Below are positions 8,922-17,972 of a stretch of DNA of 64,000 nucleotides, piece by piece. The position numbers were made by a program, and so were the translations under genes. The notes below the pieces were generated by a model. The model saw only the letters and a list, made by a program, of their open reading frames with translations, was not told the DNA's origin and did no database searches. How positions within the stretch are numbered: position 1 is the stretch's first letter; each line of letters begins with the position of its first letter. Source of the stretch: Microbacterium sp. ProA8 (lineage in GTDB: Bacteria > Actinomycetota > Actinomycetes > Actinomycetales > Microbacteriaceae); assembly GCF_039905635.1 (NCBI RefSeq), contig NZ_CP157000.1, forward strand, positions 2,914,001-2,978,000, read 5' to 3'.

Positions 8922-10096
8922 CCGAAGACCTCCTCGAGGATCGCGTTCGAAACCCGCCGGGACTGGTCGAGACTTTCGGTCGAAGTCTCGCGCGAGCGTG
9001 TCACGCGCTGCCATTCGGCTACGCGACGGCGCTGCTCCGTTTCGTCTGGAACTGCCACCTCGATGTTCATCAGTTCGCTGATCCGAAGATTCGAGATGTT
9101 CGTGGTCTTTCCGGTGACCGACGCAAAGCCACCAGTCAGCCAAAGCCCTCGCAGGATCAAGAAGAGGTACTCACTCATGACCACGCTCGTGTTCGTTTGA
9201 ATCCGAACGCAGAAGTTGCTGCAGATGCTGGGCTCCGTGTCGTCTAGTACGAGACCTACCTTGCCAACGGGCTGGGTCGGGCTTCCACCCGACTTCTCGA
9301 GAACGATGTCGCCCGCAGAGAGCACTCGACTCGACAGTTCGCGGTCCGAGACAGACCGCGTAGGAGCAGAGGAGAGGTGCGGCACCCCAAACTCGTCGAT
9401 GTCCGTGCCACGGAGCACCTTGATGTCGTTTGTGTTCTCGCCACGCGCAACCCCCCACAAGCCGCCCACCTGGCCCGCGACCAGCGCCTTGAGTGGGTGT
9501 CGCCGCTCCGACTGCCCAATCCATGTGCGGAGCAATACCCGTTCTACTTCAGCCGTAGCCTCCAGAGTCTGACGGAGCGCGCGGCGGTGATGCTCGGCGG
9601 CCCAGAGGAGCTCGTCAAGGCGTTGCTGCTCGGCGAGGGGTGGCAGGGCGAACTCGAACCTCGCAAGGTCCGAGAAGTTGATATATGGGTTGACGGAGCC
9701 TTTCGACTCCTGAATTGCGAACGCGTGGAACGACTCAGCGCTCATGATCCACGGCAGAAAGTCCTGAAGGAGCGTGGAATTATCTCGGGTTTCGAGCACG
9801 AACGTCGTGTTCGCGGTGACGCCATCGAACTCCGCGACGGCAACCTTACGCAGATAGGTGCGGCGGGAGCCGTATAGGACCTGTCCGGCGACGAACTTGC
9901 GATGGAACGCCGGGCCGAGATATCCATCGCCGACGGCACCCCATCCGCGAATCTGCAGGTCATCGGTCTCCATGTGCTCTCCGGCAACATAACGCTCGAC
10001 GCTGCCGTCGGTCGGATCGACCGTTGCCTTCGACGCTGCGACTATAGCGCCGAAGCGCACCCGCGGCCACGTCGACCTATCGAGGTCGAGGTTCAC
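8918..10096 (-). CDS. hsdS: type I restriction system specificity subunit
   Basis: A 392-residue HsdS that would set the DNA target sequence of the type I complex. Two target-recognition domains can be seen. The first (about 10-150) ends in the conserved FALPPLAEQQRLDELL helix. The second (about 195-350) ends in IEVAVPDETEQRRRVAEWQ. Each is followed by a conserved spacer helix of the type that docks HsdM. The start is GTG (10094-10096), overlapping the stop of the upstream hsdM as GTGA; the stop overlaps hsdR. There are no internal repeats suggesting phase variation and no second hsdS nearby. Confidence 0.9.
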   Translation of the reverse strand: MNLDLDRSTWPRVRFGAIVAASKATVDPTDGSVERYVAGEHMETDDLQIRGWGAVGDGYLGPAFHRKFVAGQVLYGSRRTYLRKVAVAEFDGVTANTTFVLETRDNSTLLQDFLPWIMSAESFHAFAIQESKGSVNPYINFSDLARFEFALPPLAEQQRLDELLWAAEHHRRALRQTLEATAEVERVLLRTWIGQSERRHPLKALVAGQVGGLWGVARGENTNDIKVLRGTDIDEFGVPHLSSAPTRSVSDRELSSRVLSAGDIVLEKSGGSPTQPVGKVGLVLDDTEPSICSNFCVRIQTNTSVVMSEYLFLILRGLWLTGGFASVTGKTTNISNLRISELMNIEVAVPDETEQRRRVAEWQRVTRSRETSTESLDQSRRVSNAILEEVFG

Positions 10097-11589
10097 TTTG
10101 CGACCTCCGCGCGCAGGAGGGCGAGCACCGACGCTATCGATTCGTCGGCGGCGGACGCGGCATCACGCCATGAAGTCACCACAGACGCGACAGTCGTCTC
10201 TTCGTTTCGCTGTGCTCGCGTCGCGACCGACTCCACATACAGCGGGATCGCGAGCGACCAATCCTTCCCCTCGATCTCGGCGAGCGTGGCGACCGCTGCG
10301 AAGCCGGGCTCAGCATTCCACGACTCGTACGCGCGCAGAATGCGCTGCTGGTGTGAGTCGCGCAAGAACGACTGGGCCTGCTCGCGCGCGTACTCGGTCA
10401 CCGCGTTTATGAAGAGCACCGATCCACAATGACCATCGGGCTTGCGCGTGCGCAGCGTGACAACGACTGCTTCCATTGGCGAGTTATAGAACAGGCCAGG
10501 GCCGAGTCCGATGACCGCCTCGATGAGGTCGGATTTCACGAGCGCCTCGCGGAGCGTCTTCTCTTCCTTGCGAAACAGTACCCCGTGCGGGAAGAGAATC
10601 GCCGCACGACCCGTGACCGGGTCGAGCGAGGCGGCGATGTGCTGGAAGAAGGCGTAGTCGGCCCGACCCTGCGGCGGCACTCCCCACGCGTTGCGGCCGT
10701 ACGGGTCGGCGGCAAACGCGTTGCGGTTCCAGGACTTGATCGAGTACGGCGGGTTGGCGAGCACGATGTCGAACTTCTTGAGCTTGCCCTGGTCGAGGAA
10801 GGCGGGGTCGCTGAGCGTCGAGGTGCCACCCGCGATATGCCCATCCTCGATACCGTGCAGCACGAGGTTCATGCGCGCGATCGCGGACGTGCCGTGGTTG
10901 AGCTCCTGACCGTACAGCTTGAGGCCTCGGAACTCCTTGCCCTGGCGCTTGATCTCTGCCGCCGTCGAGATCAGCATGCCGCCCGTGCCGCACGTCGGGT
11001 CGTACACCGACTCCCCCGGCTCGGGCTTGAGCATCAGGGTCATGAGGTGCACGAGCGTGCGGTTGGTGTAGAACTCCTGCGCGGTGTGCCCGGAATCGTC
11101 GGCGAACTTCTTGATGAGGAACTCGTAGCCGTTGCCGAGCTCGTCTTCGGGGAGCGCCTTGGTGGTCAGGGTGCGGCTCGAGAAATGCTCGACGAGGTCG
11201 CGGAGCGTGGCATCCGGGAGGAAGTCTTTGTTGCCCCAATCGCCCTCGCCGAACACGCCGTACAAAGTGTCCTGATTAGCCGACTCGATCGACCGCATTG
11301 CTTGCAGGATCTTCGCGCCGACGTTCGTCGACGTCGCGCGCAAGTCCTCCCAGTGCCCGCCGTCGGGGATGACGAAGCGGTGGTTCTCCGGGAGGTCGGC
11401 GCCCGCTTCGCCGAACAGCGCAGCGGCATCCGCGTGCTCTTCGTCGTAAACGTCGGACAGGCGCTTGAGGAACAGGAGCGGGAAGATGAACTGCTTGTAG
11501 TCGCCCGCGTCTATGAGGCCGCGCAGCAACATCGCCGCGCCCCACAGGTAGGACTCCAGCTCATGCTGGGTGATTTTCTTCGTCGTCAT
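10093..11589 (-). CDS. hsdM: type I DNA adenine methyltransferase subunit, second copy
   Basis: A 498-residue N6-adenine methyltransferase subunit. The N-terminal HsdM domain (LWGAAMLLRGLIDAGDYKQF and following) is intact. The SAM-binding motif I is DPTCGTGGM (197-205) and the catalytic motif IV is NPPY (279-282). The ATG at 11587-11589 overlaps the stop of the preceding hsdM (ATGA). It is clearly different in sequence from the upstream hsdM: motif I DPTCGTGGM against DPACGTGGM, NPPY against NPPF, and distinct C-terminal parts. The two are therefore paralogues that diverged long ago rather than a recent duplication. Both keep catalytic residues. Confidence 0.92.
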   Translation of the reverse strand: MTTKKITQHELESYLWGAAMLLRGLIDAGDYKQFIFPLLFLKRLSDVYDEEHADAAALFGEAGADLPENHRFVIPDGGHWEDLRATSTNVGAKILQAMRSIESANQDTLYGVFGEGDWGNKDFLPDATLRDLVEHFSSRTLTTKALPEDELGNGYEFLIKKFADDSGHTAQEFYTNRTLVHLMTLMLKPEPGESVYDPTCGTGGMLISTAAEIKRQGKEFRGLKLYGQELNHGTSAIARMNLVLHGIEDGHIAGGTSTLSDPAFLDQGKLKKFDIVLANPPYSIKSWNRNAFAADPYGRNAWGVPPQGRADYAFFQHIAASLDPVTGRAAILFPHGVLFRKEEKTLREALVKSDLIEAVIGLGPGLFYNSPMEAVVVTLRTRKPDGHCGSVLFINAVTEYAREQAQSFLRDSHQQRILRAYESWNAEPGFAAVATLAEIEGKDWSLAIPLYVESVATRAQRNEETTVASVVTSWRDAASAADESIASVLALLRAEVAK

Positions 11590-13130
11590 GCGCTGAGGCC
11601 CCACTGCGCTAGCTCTTGTTCGAGCGCATGTTGTGTCGTTCTAGCGCGTGTGTGCGCCTTCTCGAGGCGGTTGAGCGCCTCAGTGAGCGTCGGCTCCGCG
11701 GCATCCTGAATCGCTGCGACATAAAGAGGGATGTTGAGGTTGAAACCGTTCGCCTCGACCTCCGCGCGGTCAGCCACATGCGCGAGGCCCTCGATGTCTT
11801 CGAAGCGCTCGAAGGCATCGAGAATGGCCCGTGCGTGCTCGGGCTCGAGGGTGTTCTGGTTGCGCCCCCTACGAAAGAGCCAGCTTCCGTCGACGAACAG
11901 CACCTTGCCGCTGCGTTCGTCGCTCTTGCGGCGGCGTAGGACGACGATGGATGCCGCGAGCCCCGTGCCATAGAAGAGGTTCGGGCTGAGGCCGATCACC
12001 GCCTCGATCGCGTCGTGGTTCAAGAAATTGGTGCGTATGCGACCCTCTGCGGCGCCTCGGAAGAGTGCGCCCTGGGGTAGCACGACCGCGACCCGACCCG
12101 TCACGGGCATGGCCGACGTCCACATGTGCTCGACCCACGCCCAGTCGGCGTAACTCGCGGGAGGGACGCCGAACGTGTGCCGCCCGTAGCGATCCGTCGC
12201 CCAGTCGACCTCGCCCCACTTCTTGAGACTGAACGGCGGGTTGGCGATTACGCAATCGAACGCGGCGAGCCTGTCGCCCGAGAAGAATGCCGGGCTGCGC
12301 AACGTGTCTTCACGGACCACGGTGAAGTCCTCGATGCCGTGCAGCAGCAGGTTCATCCGTGCGATCGCTGACGTTGCGAGCACCTTCTCCTGACCGAAGA
12401 GCTTCCCGTAGAGCAGCTCAGGGCGCTCGCCAGCCGCCTTCACATGCTCGATCACCTCGATGAGCATGCCGCCCGTGCCGCAGGCAGGGTCGTAGACCGA
12501 TTCACCGGCTTGCGGATCGAGGATGTTCACCATCAGTCGCACGACGGAACGCGGCGTGTAGTACTCGCCCGCCTTCTTATTGGACTGGTCGGCGAACCGC
12601 TTGATGAGGTACTCGTAGGCGTTGCCGAAGACATCGGGTGCGACGGCGGAGTTCGTCAGCGGCCTGCGGCTGAACTGCTCGATGAGGTCGAGCAGCTTAC
12701 GGTCCGGCAGCTTCTCTTTGTTAGTCCACGGGGCGTTACCGAAAATGCCATACAGCGTGTCAGGGTTTGACTGCTCGATGCCACGGAACGCCGTCACCAG
12801 CGCCTGACCGACGTTTTCCGTGCGCTCGCGCACGTCGTGCCACAGTGCGCCGTCGGGAATCGTGAAGCGGTGGTTCTCGGCAAAGGCAGCAAACTCGTGG
12901 TCGCCACCTGACTCGTCGAGTGCCCGTGCGTACTCTTCGAGATACACGTCGCTGATCCGCTTGAAGAACATCAGCGGAAAAATGAACTGCTTGAAATCGG
13001 CCTGGTCGATCGAACCGCGGAGTAGGTCGGCAGCCTTCCCGAGGTGTTGCTCGAGCTCGGACAGCGTCATCGCCGAGGTGTTCGCTGCAGCGAGCGCGCG
13101 CGCGGCAGCGCGCGCTTCATCTTCGGTCAT
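11586..13130 (-). CDS. hsdM: type I DNA adenine methyltransferase subunit, first copy
   Basis: A 514-residue HsdM, first gene of the operon. It has an N-terminal HsdM domain (MTLSELEQHLGKAADLLRGS from about residue 21), motif I DPACGTGGM (214-222) and motif IV NPPF (297-300), with the usual FGQEKVLATSAIARMNLLLHGIED between. The start is taken as the ATG at 13128-13130, preceded by AGGGCGG; GTG and ATG codons further upstream would add residues that do not look like HsdM. The internal Met21 is the point where most family members begin, so the true start could also be there. It is followed by a second hsdM, an unusual arrangement. Confidence 0.9.
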   Translation of the reverse strand: MTEDEARAAARALAAANTSAMTLSELEQHLGKAADLLRGSIDQADFKQFIFPLMFFKRISDVYLEEYARALDESGGDHEFAAFAENHRFTIPDGALWHDVRERTENVGQALVTAFRGIEQSNPDTLYGIFGNAPWTNKEKLPDRKLLDLIEQFSRRPLTNSAVAPDVFGNAYEYLIKRFADQSNKKAGEYYTPRSVVRLMVNILDPQAGESVYDPACGTGGMLIEVIEHVKAAGERPELLYGKLFGQEKVLATSAIARMNLLLHGIEDFTVVREDTLRSPAFFSGDRLAAFDCVIANPPFSLKKWGEVDWATDRYGRHTFGVPPASYADWAWVEHMWTSAMPVTGRVAVVLPQGALFRGAAEGRIRTNFLNHDAIEAVIGLSPNLFYGTGLAASIVVLRRRKSDERSGKVLFVDGSWLFRRGRNQNTLEPEHARAILDAFERFEDIEGLAHVADRAEVEANGFNLNIPLYVAAIQDAAEPTLTEALNRLEKAHTRARTTQHALEQELAQWGLSA

Positions 13131-13395
13131 GCGCCATACCGCCCTGTAGTGAGTTTCGTCGTCCCCAGTCAGTCCCCACCCTATTGGCCACGACGGACAT
13201 CGTGAGCGCGAGCACTTCGGCGAGCCGCGGTTGCCGCCTTGATTACGGCGCGTGCACATCCGAGCCAAGCCAGAATAAAGGCAATGCACGCAGGCACCGT
13301 GGGTGAGCGACACCCTTTAGAACCACTCCCCTACAGTTACCTGCAACGCAGAAAAAACCCTGGATAAGGGCAAAAACCTAGCTTACTCTGGCACC
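13131..13395. promoter_or_regulatory. divergent promoter region hsdM / relaxase, with a leaderless -10 for the relaxase
   Basis: A 265-bp spacer between two divergent transcription units, with no coding frame. TACTCT at 13384-13389 followed by six bases and the relaxase ATG (13396) is a good -10 placed so that the transcript would begin at the start codon; no ribosome-binding site is visible there, which fits leaderless translation. Confidence 0.45.
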
Positions 13396-16128
13396 ATGCG
13401 GGGAGGCCTCGAGCGATGGAAGCGAGGTGTCGAATCCCGAGGGGTTCGACAGGCGATCGGTTACGCGCTTGAGGGCACCTGCGATGCTCACCTGCAGCAC
13501 TCCCCCGGCGTTGAGGCCCTCGAAGCGTACGGTGCCGCATCCGATTCGAGCGTCTCACGATTCATCGTGGCGAACGGCGTCATCACCTCCGACGAGCTCA
13601 CCGCGGGGGGCCTTCGTGTCTGGCTCACAGGACACGACCCGGTCACCGGGGAAGAGCGTGGCCATCAGCGGCTGAGCCCCGACGCGGACCTACTGCTCGA
13701 CGGGACGCTCAACCACCCGAAGTCGTACAGCATCGCCGCGCTGCTGCATCCCGAACTCGCCGCCGAGTTCGAGGCTCTCCAGGACCGGCTACGTGACCGC
13801 ATCCTGCTCACATGGCAGACGGAGCTCAACGCGCGGCGCGGGCATGGAGGGCTCATCCGCGAGGAGATCACCCGCATCGAGGTGGTCGAGTTGCAGCATC
13901 GGCGCTCGCGCGCGCTCGACCCGCACATCCACCGTCATCTGTGGCTGAACATCAAGGTGCTCGGCGCCGACGACAAGTGGTCGAACCTCGACTCGCGCAT
14001 CGCGATGAAACTGCACACCGTCGTCAACGCCGAGGGCGAGCTCGCCGCCCGCACCGATCCCGCCTGGATCACCGCGCTCGCCCGACACGGCTACACACTC
14101 GACGACACTGGCGAGATCGCCGAACTCGCCGGCGCCGTCCGACCCCTCTCGCGTCGGTCGGCGCAGATCGAAGGCAACCGCGCGCGCCTGATCGCGGAGT
14201 GGTCAGCGGCGCACGGAGGATCTGCGCCGAGCGTGGAGGTGCTGCAGCAGATCGATCGGCGCGCGTGGGCGGTGTCACGTCCGAACAAGCCAGCCGATCT
14301 CGATGAGGCGTCGTGGGAGGCGCGCATCCGTGACGAGATCGCAGCGATCGATCCGAGTCTGACGACCCCGCGCGCATCCATTCCAGTTGCCGCGACCGAC
14401 CTGCATGTCGTCGACCTCGATCTGCTTGCCGCACAGGCGATCGTCGATGCGGACGAGCGGTCCACCTCATGCGGCGGGCGGTTCAGCATCTTCGACATCC
14501 GCGCGGGCGCAATCCGCGCGCTCTCGCGCACGGGCGTCGTTGCAGAACGCGATCGGCTCGATGGCGTGATCGCCGAGATCACGGAGCGTGCCACGCGTTC
14601 CGTCTATCGGCTCGTTGCCGAGCCGCCAGCGCACGTCAAGGCGTTCATGGCGACCGAAACCGTACGCGCCAAGGTGCGTCTCGCCGGCCGCTTGGACGTG
14701 CTCGCCCAACCGGGCCGCTCCCTCTTGCCGGGCGAGCTGCACAGGCTCGCACCGCACCACGATCTGTCGGCACTGGATGCGTCGCAAAGCGTTGCCGCGT
14801 GCGCCATCGCCGGCACGGACGGGCTCGTGACGGTGGCTGGCCCCGCCGGGACGGGCAAGACGACGATGCTGCGCGCTACGTTCGCGGCGCTCACGTCGCA
14901 ACGGCGGCGGATGCTCGTTGTTGCTCCCACGCGAAAGGCGGCATCGGTGGCGGCTCGCGAGGTCGGGGCCGCGGCATCCAGTATTCATGCCCTGCTCTCG
15001 GATCACGGCTATCGATGGGGCACCGATGAGGCCGGCGCGAAGGTGTGGACCAGGCTTCGAGTGGGAGAAGTGGATCCCAGCACGGGCGCCGTCTACGGCG
15101 GACCAACGCAGTACGCATTGCGTTCTCGCGATCGGATCGTCGTCGACGAAGCCGGCATGGTCGACCTGCAGACGGCGAACGTGCTCGTCGAGCTCGTGCT
15201 CGAGCAGGGTGTCGGGCTGGCCTTCGTGGGTGACACGCATCAGGCATTGCCGGTCGGACATGCGGGCGCGATGGGCTCCGCGATCCGGCACGCGAACGCT
15301 GCGGTCGAGCTCGACACGGTGCACCGGTTCCGCGATCCCGACTACGCGGCGCTCACACTGCGGCTCCGGGATGCGGGTGATCGCGAGCGTGCACTGGTGG
15401 TGGCGGGCGAGCTTGCCGAACACGGTCACGTCGACCGTGTCGATCATCACGACGCGGCGCGTGGGCGGATGATCGACGCTTACTTCGAGTGGCACGCGCG
15501 CGGCAAGCGGGTGACGCTAGTATCCGGGACGAATGCTGAGGCGGATGCGATCAACGACGCCATCCAGCAGCGGCGAGTCGATCAGGGCGAGCTTGACGCC
15601 CGCGTCGTCGCGTGGGGAATGGAAGAGCAGCGGATCCTCGTCGGCGACACCGTCCAGACCCGTCGCAACGACCGGCTTACGGGGGTCGAGAATCGCGCGC
15701 AGTGGATCGTGCGCGGCATCCGCGACGAGTACCTGTCTCTTGTGTCCGTGGGCGACAGCGGCGAGGTGAGGCGTGTGTCCACCGAGTATGCGCGCGAGCA
15801 CCTGCAGCTCGCGTACGCGTCCACCGTTCACGGTGTGCAGGGCGACACCGCCGACGCGTCGGTGGTCGGGCCCGATGCGGATGCGGCAGGGATCTATGTT
15901 GGCCTCACGCGCGGTCGGCTGAGCAACGTCGCGATCGTCATCGCGCGGACGGATGCCGCGGCCCGCGAGTGTCTCGCCGAGTCGATGCTGCGAGGCACAC
16001 CGGAGTTGACGATGCAGGATGCTGCGCGCGCGGCCCAGGCGGAGATGCGACGGGCGGCGCGGAACCGCGAGGCGGCGTCGGCGCCGATGGTTGCGGCGCC
16101 GAGTGCGGGGCGCGGGATGGGGATGTAG
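13396..16128 (+). CDS. MobF-family (TrwC/TraA-like) conjugative relaxase-helicase
   Basis: A 910-residue protein with an N-terminal relaxase domain joined to a RecD-like SF1 helicase. The relaxase part (about 1-330) contains the three-histidine metal site DPHIHRHLWLN (175-185). Before it lies LLLDGTLNHPKSYSIAALLHPE, the conserved MobF segment; Tyr22-23 near the N-terminus may be the nucleophile. The helicase part has Walker A GPAGTGKTT (482-490), Walker B-like VVDEAGMVD, GDTHQALPVG and the C-terminal VHGVQGDTADASVV. It would nick at an origin of transfer and unwind the strand. No type IV secretion or coupling-protein gene is seen in the island, so it probably works with a helper element. The ATG is at 13396 with a leaderless promoter. 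Confidence 0.88.
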   Translation: MRGGLERWKRGVESRGVRQAIGYALEGTCDAHLQHSPGVEALEAYGAASDSSVSRFIVANGVITSDELTAGGLRVWLTGHDPVTGEERGHQRLSPDADLLLDGTLNHPKSYSIAALLHPELAAEFEALQDRLRDRILLTWQTELNARRGHGGLIREEITRIEVVELQHRRSRALDPHIHRHLWLNIKVLGADDKWSNLDSRIAMKLHTVVNAEGELAARTDPAWITALARHGYTLDDTGEIAELAGAVRPLSRRSAQIEGNRARLIAEWSAAHGGSAPSVEVLQQIDRRAWAVSRPNKPADLDEASWEARIRDEIAAIDPSLTTPRASIPVAATDLHVVDLDLLAAQAIVDADERSTSCGGRFSIFDIRAGAIRALSRTGVVAERDRLDGVIAEITERATRSVYRLVAEPPAHVKAFMATETVRAKVRLAGRLDVLAQPGRSLLPGELHRLAPHHDLSALDASQSVAACAIAGTDGLVTVAGPAGTGKTTMLRATFAALTSQRRRMLVVAPTRKAASVAAREVGAAASSIHALLSDHGYRWGTDEAGAKVWTRLRVGEVDPSTGAVYGGPTQYALRSRDRIVVDEAGMVDLQTANVLVELVLEQGVGLAFVGDTHQALPVGHAGAMGSAIRHANAAVELDTVHRFRDPDYAALTLRLRDAGDRERALVVAGELAEHGHVDRVDHHDAARGRMIDAYFEWHARGKRVTLVSGTNAEADAINDAIQQRRVDQGELDARVVAWGMEEQRILVGDTVQTRRNDRLTGVENRAQWIVRGIRDEYLSLVSVGDSGEVRRVSTEYAREHLQLAYASTVHGVQGDTADASVVGPDADAAGIYVGLTRGRLSNVAIVIARTDAAARECLAESMLRGTPELTMQDAARAAQAEMRRAARNREAASAPMVAAPSAGRGMGM

Positions 16129-16266
16129 AGCCCACCTAGTGCGACGGAGCGTCCCCGATCGTTCGGCCAAGTGTTAGTTGTGTGGCTCTCGCCACCGCTC
16201 TCGCCTCAAACACTGATCAACAAAAGTGTTGGCATCAGCGACCGCCGCTCGGGCCGGTGTAACAAG

Positions 16267-16854
16267 TCAGTTCATCGGCTGCACAACTGCTCGCTCTCTC
16301 GATAGTCGGCGTCTAATTGCGTCGGCGCCCACGAACGGGCTGATCTCTTCCCAGGCATCAGCGTCCTCCACGGCCCACCGCCTGCCGAACTCGTCGTGAA
16401 ATCGCACGACGTTCTCCGCGATTTCGGTCACATTCCACGACAGAGCCTCAGCAGCGTCCCGTCGCGACCTGCCCCGGGTAGCTGCGCCCCACCGGGACAT
16501 AGGGCTGTCGAGCTCGTTCGAGGGGAGTAGGTACGTGCGAAACACATTGCGAGACCGCTGCAAAGCCCATATCAGGGCGAAGTATGCAGCGATGGCATCG
16601 AGTCGAGACGGAAGGTCTCTCCTGTGCGATGAATACAGCAACGTGCCTATAGTGTTTCGCGCCGCAGCGGTCTCCCCGCTTGTGAGGGACACATGGAGAT
16701 CCGTCAACGCCTGCCGGCGTTCGCGGCGGCGTAGCCCAACGAAGACGACTGCCGCGATGACGGCTGTCACGAGAGAGAGCAAGACTCCAGCCCACGTTGC
16801 GAGGTCGCCAAGCTCGAGACCCATCCCCCCGTCAATTGCATACATGTGGTTCAA
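16267..16854 (-). CDS. hypothetical single-pass membrane protein
   Basis: A 195-residue protein with one N-terminal membrane segment (LATWAGVLLSLVTAVIAAVVF, about residues 18-40) followed by RRRERRQ, so the remainder is expected in the cytoplasm. The cytoplasmic part is helical and charged; no known domain is recognised. This shape (N-terminal anchor plus a roughly 150-residue cytoplasmic domain) is common in defence-island proteins, and a second protein with a similar plan lies at 17302. The ATG at the 5' end could be either of two in MNHM. Confidence 0.55.
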   Translation of the reverse strand: MNHMYAIDGGMGLELGDLATWAGVLLSLVTAVIAAVVFVGLRRRERRQALTDLHVSLTSGETAAARNTIGTLLYSSHRRDLPSRLDAIAAYFALIWALQRSRNVFRTYLLPSNELDSPMSRWGAATRGRSRRDAAEALSWNVTEIAENVVRFHDEFGRRWAVEDADAWEEISPFVGADAIRRRLSRERAVVQPMN

Positions 16855-16944
16855 GTTATCTGACTCGCCTATCGCGATCCCAGATCGGGTGTGCGTTGAC
16901 CGACCGGTCTGCCCGCGATCGGGCCTGGTCGGCTATGGTCCTGG

Positions 16945-17225
16945 CCGGGAGCCACTTTGTTGTCACCGGCATATCCGGGACGGGGCAAGTCGCCGGCGTC
17001 GTTTTACACGGATGTGCTCGGCTTCGAGGAGGTGTGCGGCAAAACGGCGAACGTTCCGCGGGGCGCGGATGCGGGGAGGGGGCACTCAGGTGTTGCTGTC
17101 CACCTCGGCAAGCACAAGAACGACCCAGACGTGTCACCACCACATGCTCTTTTCCACCGGGCCAGTTCTTCGCCGACTGCAGGATCCCCGACGAGTGACG
17201 TGTCGAATTTGGAGCAGCGGCGCAC
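16945..17225 (+). pseudogene. remnant of a glyoxalase/VOC-fold gene
   Basis: One frame reads SPASFYTDVLGFEEV and, later, GVAVHLGKHKND, typical of the N-terminal half of a vicinal-oxygen-chelate (glyoxalase/bleomycin resistance) protein. In another frame shortly after, QFFADCRIPDE, a stop and then RVEFG resemble the usual C-terminal strand (YFADPDGNxVEF). The pieces are in different frames with stops between and there is no intact start, so this looks like a decayed, frameshifted gene in the island. It rests on short motif matches. Confidence 0.4.
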
Positions 17226-17301
17226 CTCCGGTGGCCCTGGCGGCGGTAATGCTCCAAGGCACGATCCAGGAGTGCAGGCTGTGGCGCGCTAGATTGCCCC
17301 C

Positions 17302-17889
17302 ATGCCGCCGACGCCAAGCCCAACGCCAATCTTGATCCAGGTAGTAGGAGGAGGAGGCGACGCAGCGCCGTGGTACGGCGTCCCGCTCATAGCCGGAGTC
17401 TTCCTGGTTGTCGGCGCCGTGCTTGGCTTCCTGTTCAACTGGCTCGCGGATCGCAGGAAAGCTCGCCGCGAGGACATTCGCAAGTGGGATGACCGGGTTC
17501 TTGAGCTCTCCGCGAAGGTGATCGCACTGGCCGCGCAGGTTGAGAGCGAGATCGTCACCGATCCTACGAAGCAAGACGAGGCGCAGCCCCTTATCCAGTG
17601 GGACGAGACCGGCGAAATGACCGTCACGATGCCCCAGGCGTGGATAACGTTCCAGATGCTTACCCAAGATTGCGCTGCGCTCGGGATGGTCGCACCACAG
17701 AACGTGAAGGACGCCGCGGACACGCTTCACTCGGCAACGAAGTCGCTACTCTTCGGGTCAAAGAAACACCTCGGGTTTGGCCGAGCGCAAGCGGTCTTCG
17801 ACGCATCTGATGCACTGCGGCAAGCCATCCGAACGAGCTTCGGACTAGAAGAGCGCCCCTCTCGGAGCGCTCAATCTAATAGGCCTTGA
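17302..17889 (+). CDS. hypothetical membrane-anchored protein
   Basis: A 195-residue protein with a short proline-rich N-terminus and one membrane segment (YGVPLIAGVFLVVGAVLGFLFNWL, about 24-48). A basic stretch DRRKARREDIRKWDDRVLEL that may form a coiled coil follows, then a helical cytoplasmic domain. No enzyme motif is visible. It is not obviously related in sequence to the membrane protein at 16267-16854 but shares its plan. The next gene (C5 methyltransferase) converges on it. Confidence 0.6.
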   Translation: MPPTPSPTPILIQVVGGGGDAAPWYGVPLIAGVFLVVGAVLGFLFNWLADRRKARREDIRKWDDRVLELSAKVIALAAQVESEIVTDPTKQDEAQPLIQWDETGEMTVTMPQAWITFQMLTQDCAALGMVAPQNVKDAADTLHSATKSLLFGSKKHLGFGRAQAVFDASDALRQAIRTSFGLEERPSRSAQSNRP

Positions 17890-17972
17890 AGTGACGAGCT
17901 CTTCGCTGGCTTGGCGAGACATCACGGGTCGGGCACACCCGCCAGCCGGTTCGTCGCGGTGATGTGCATTGA

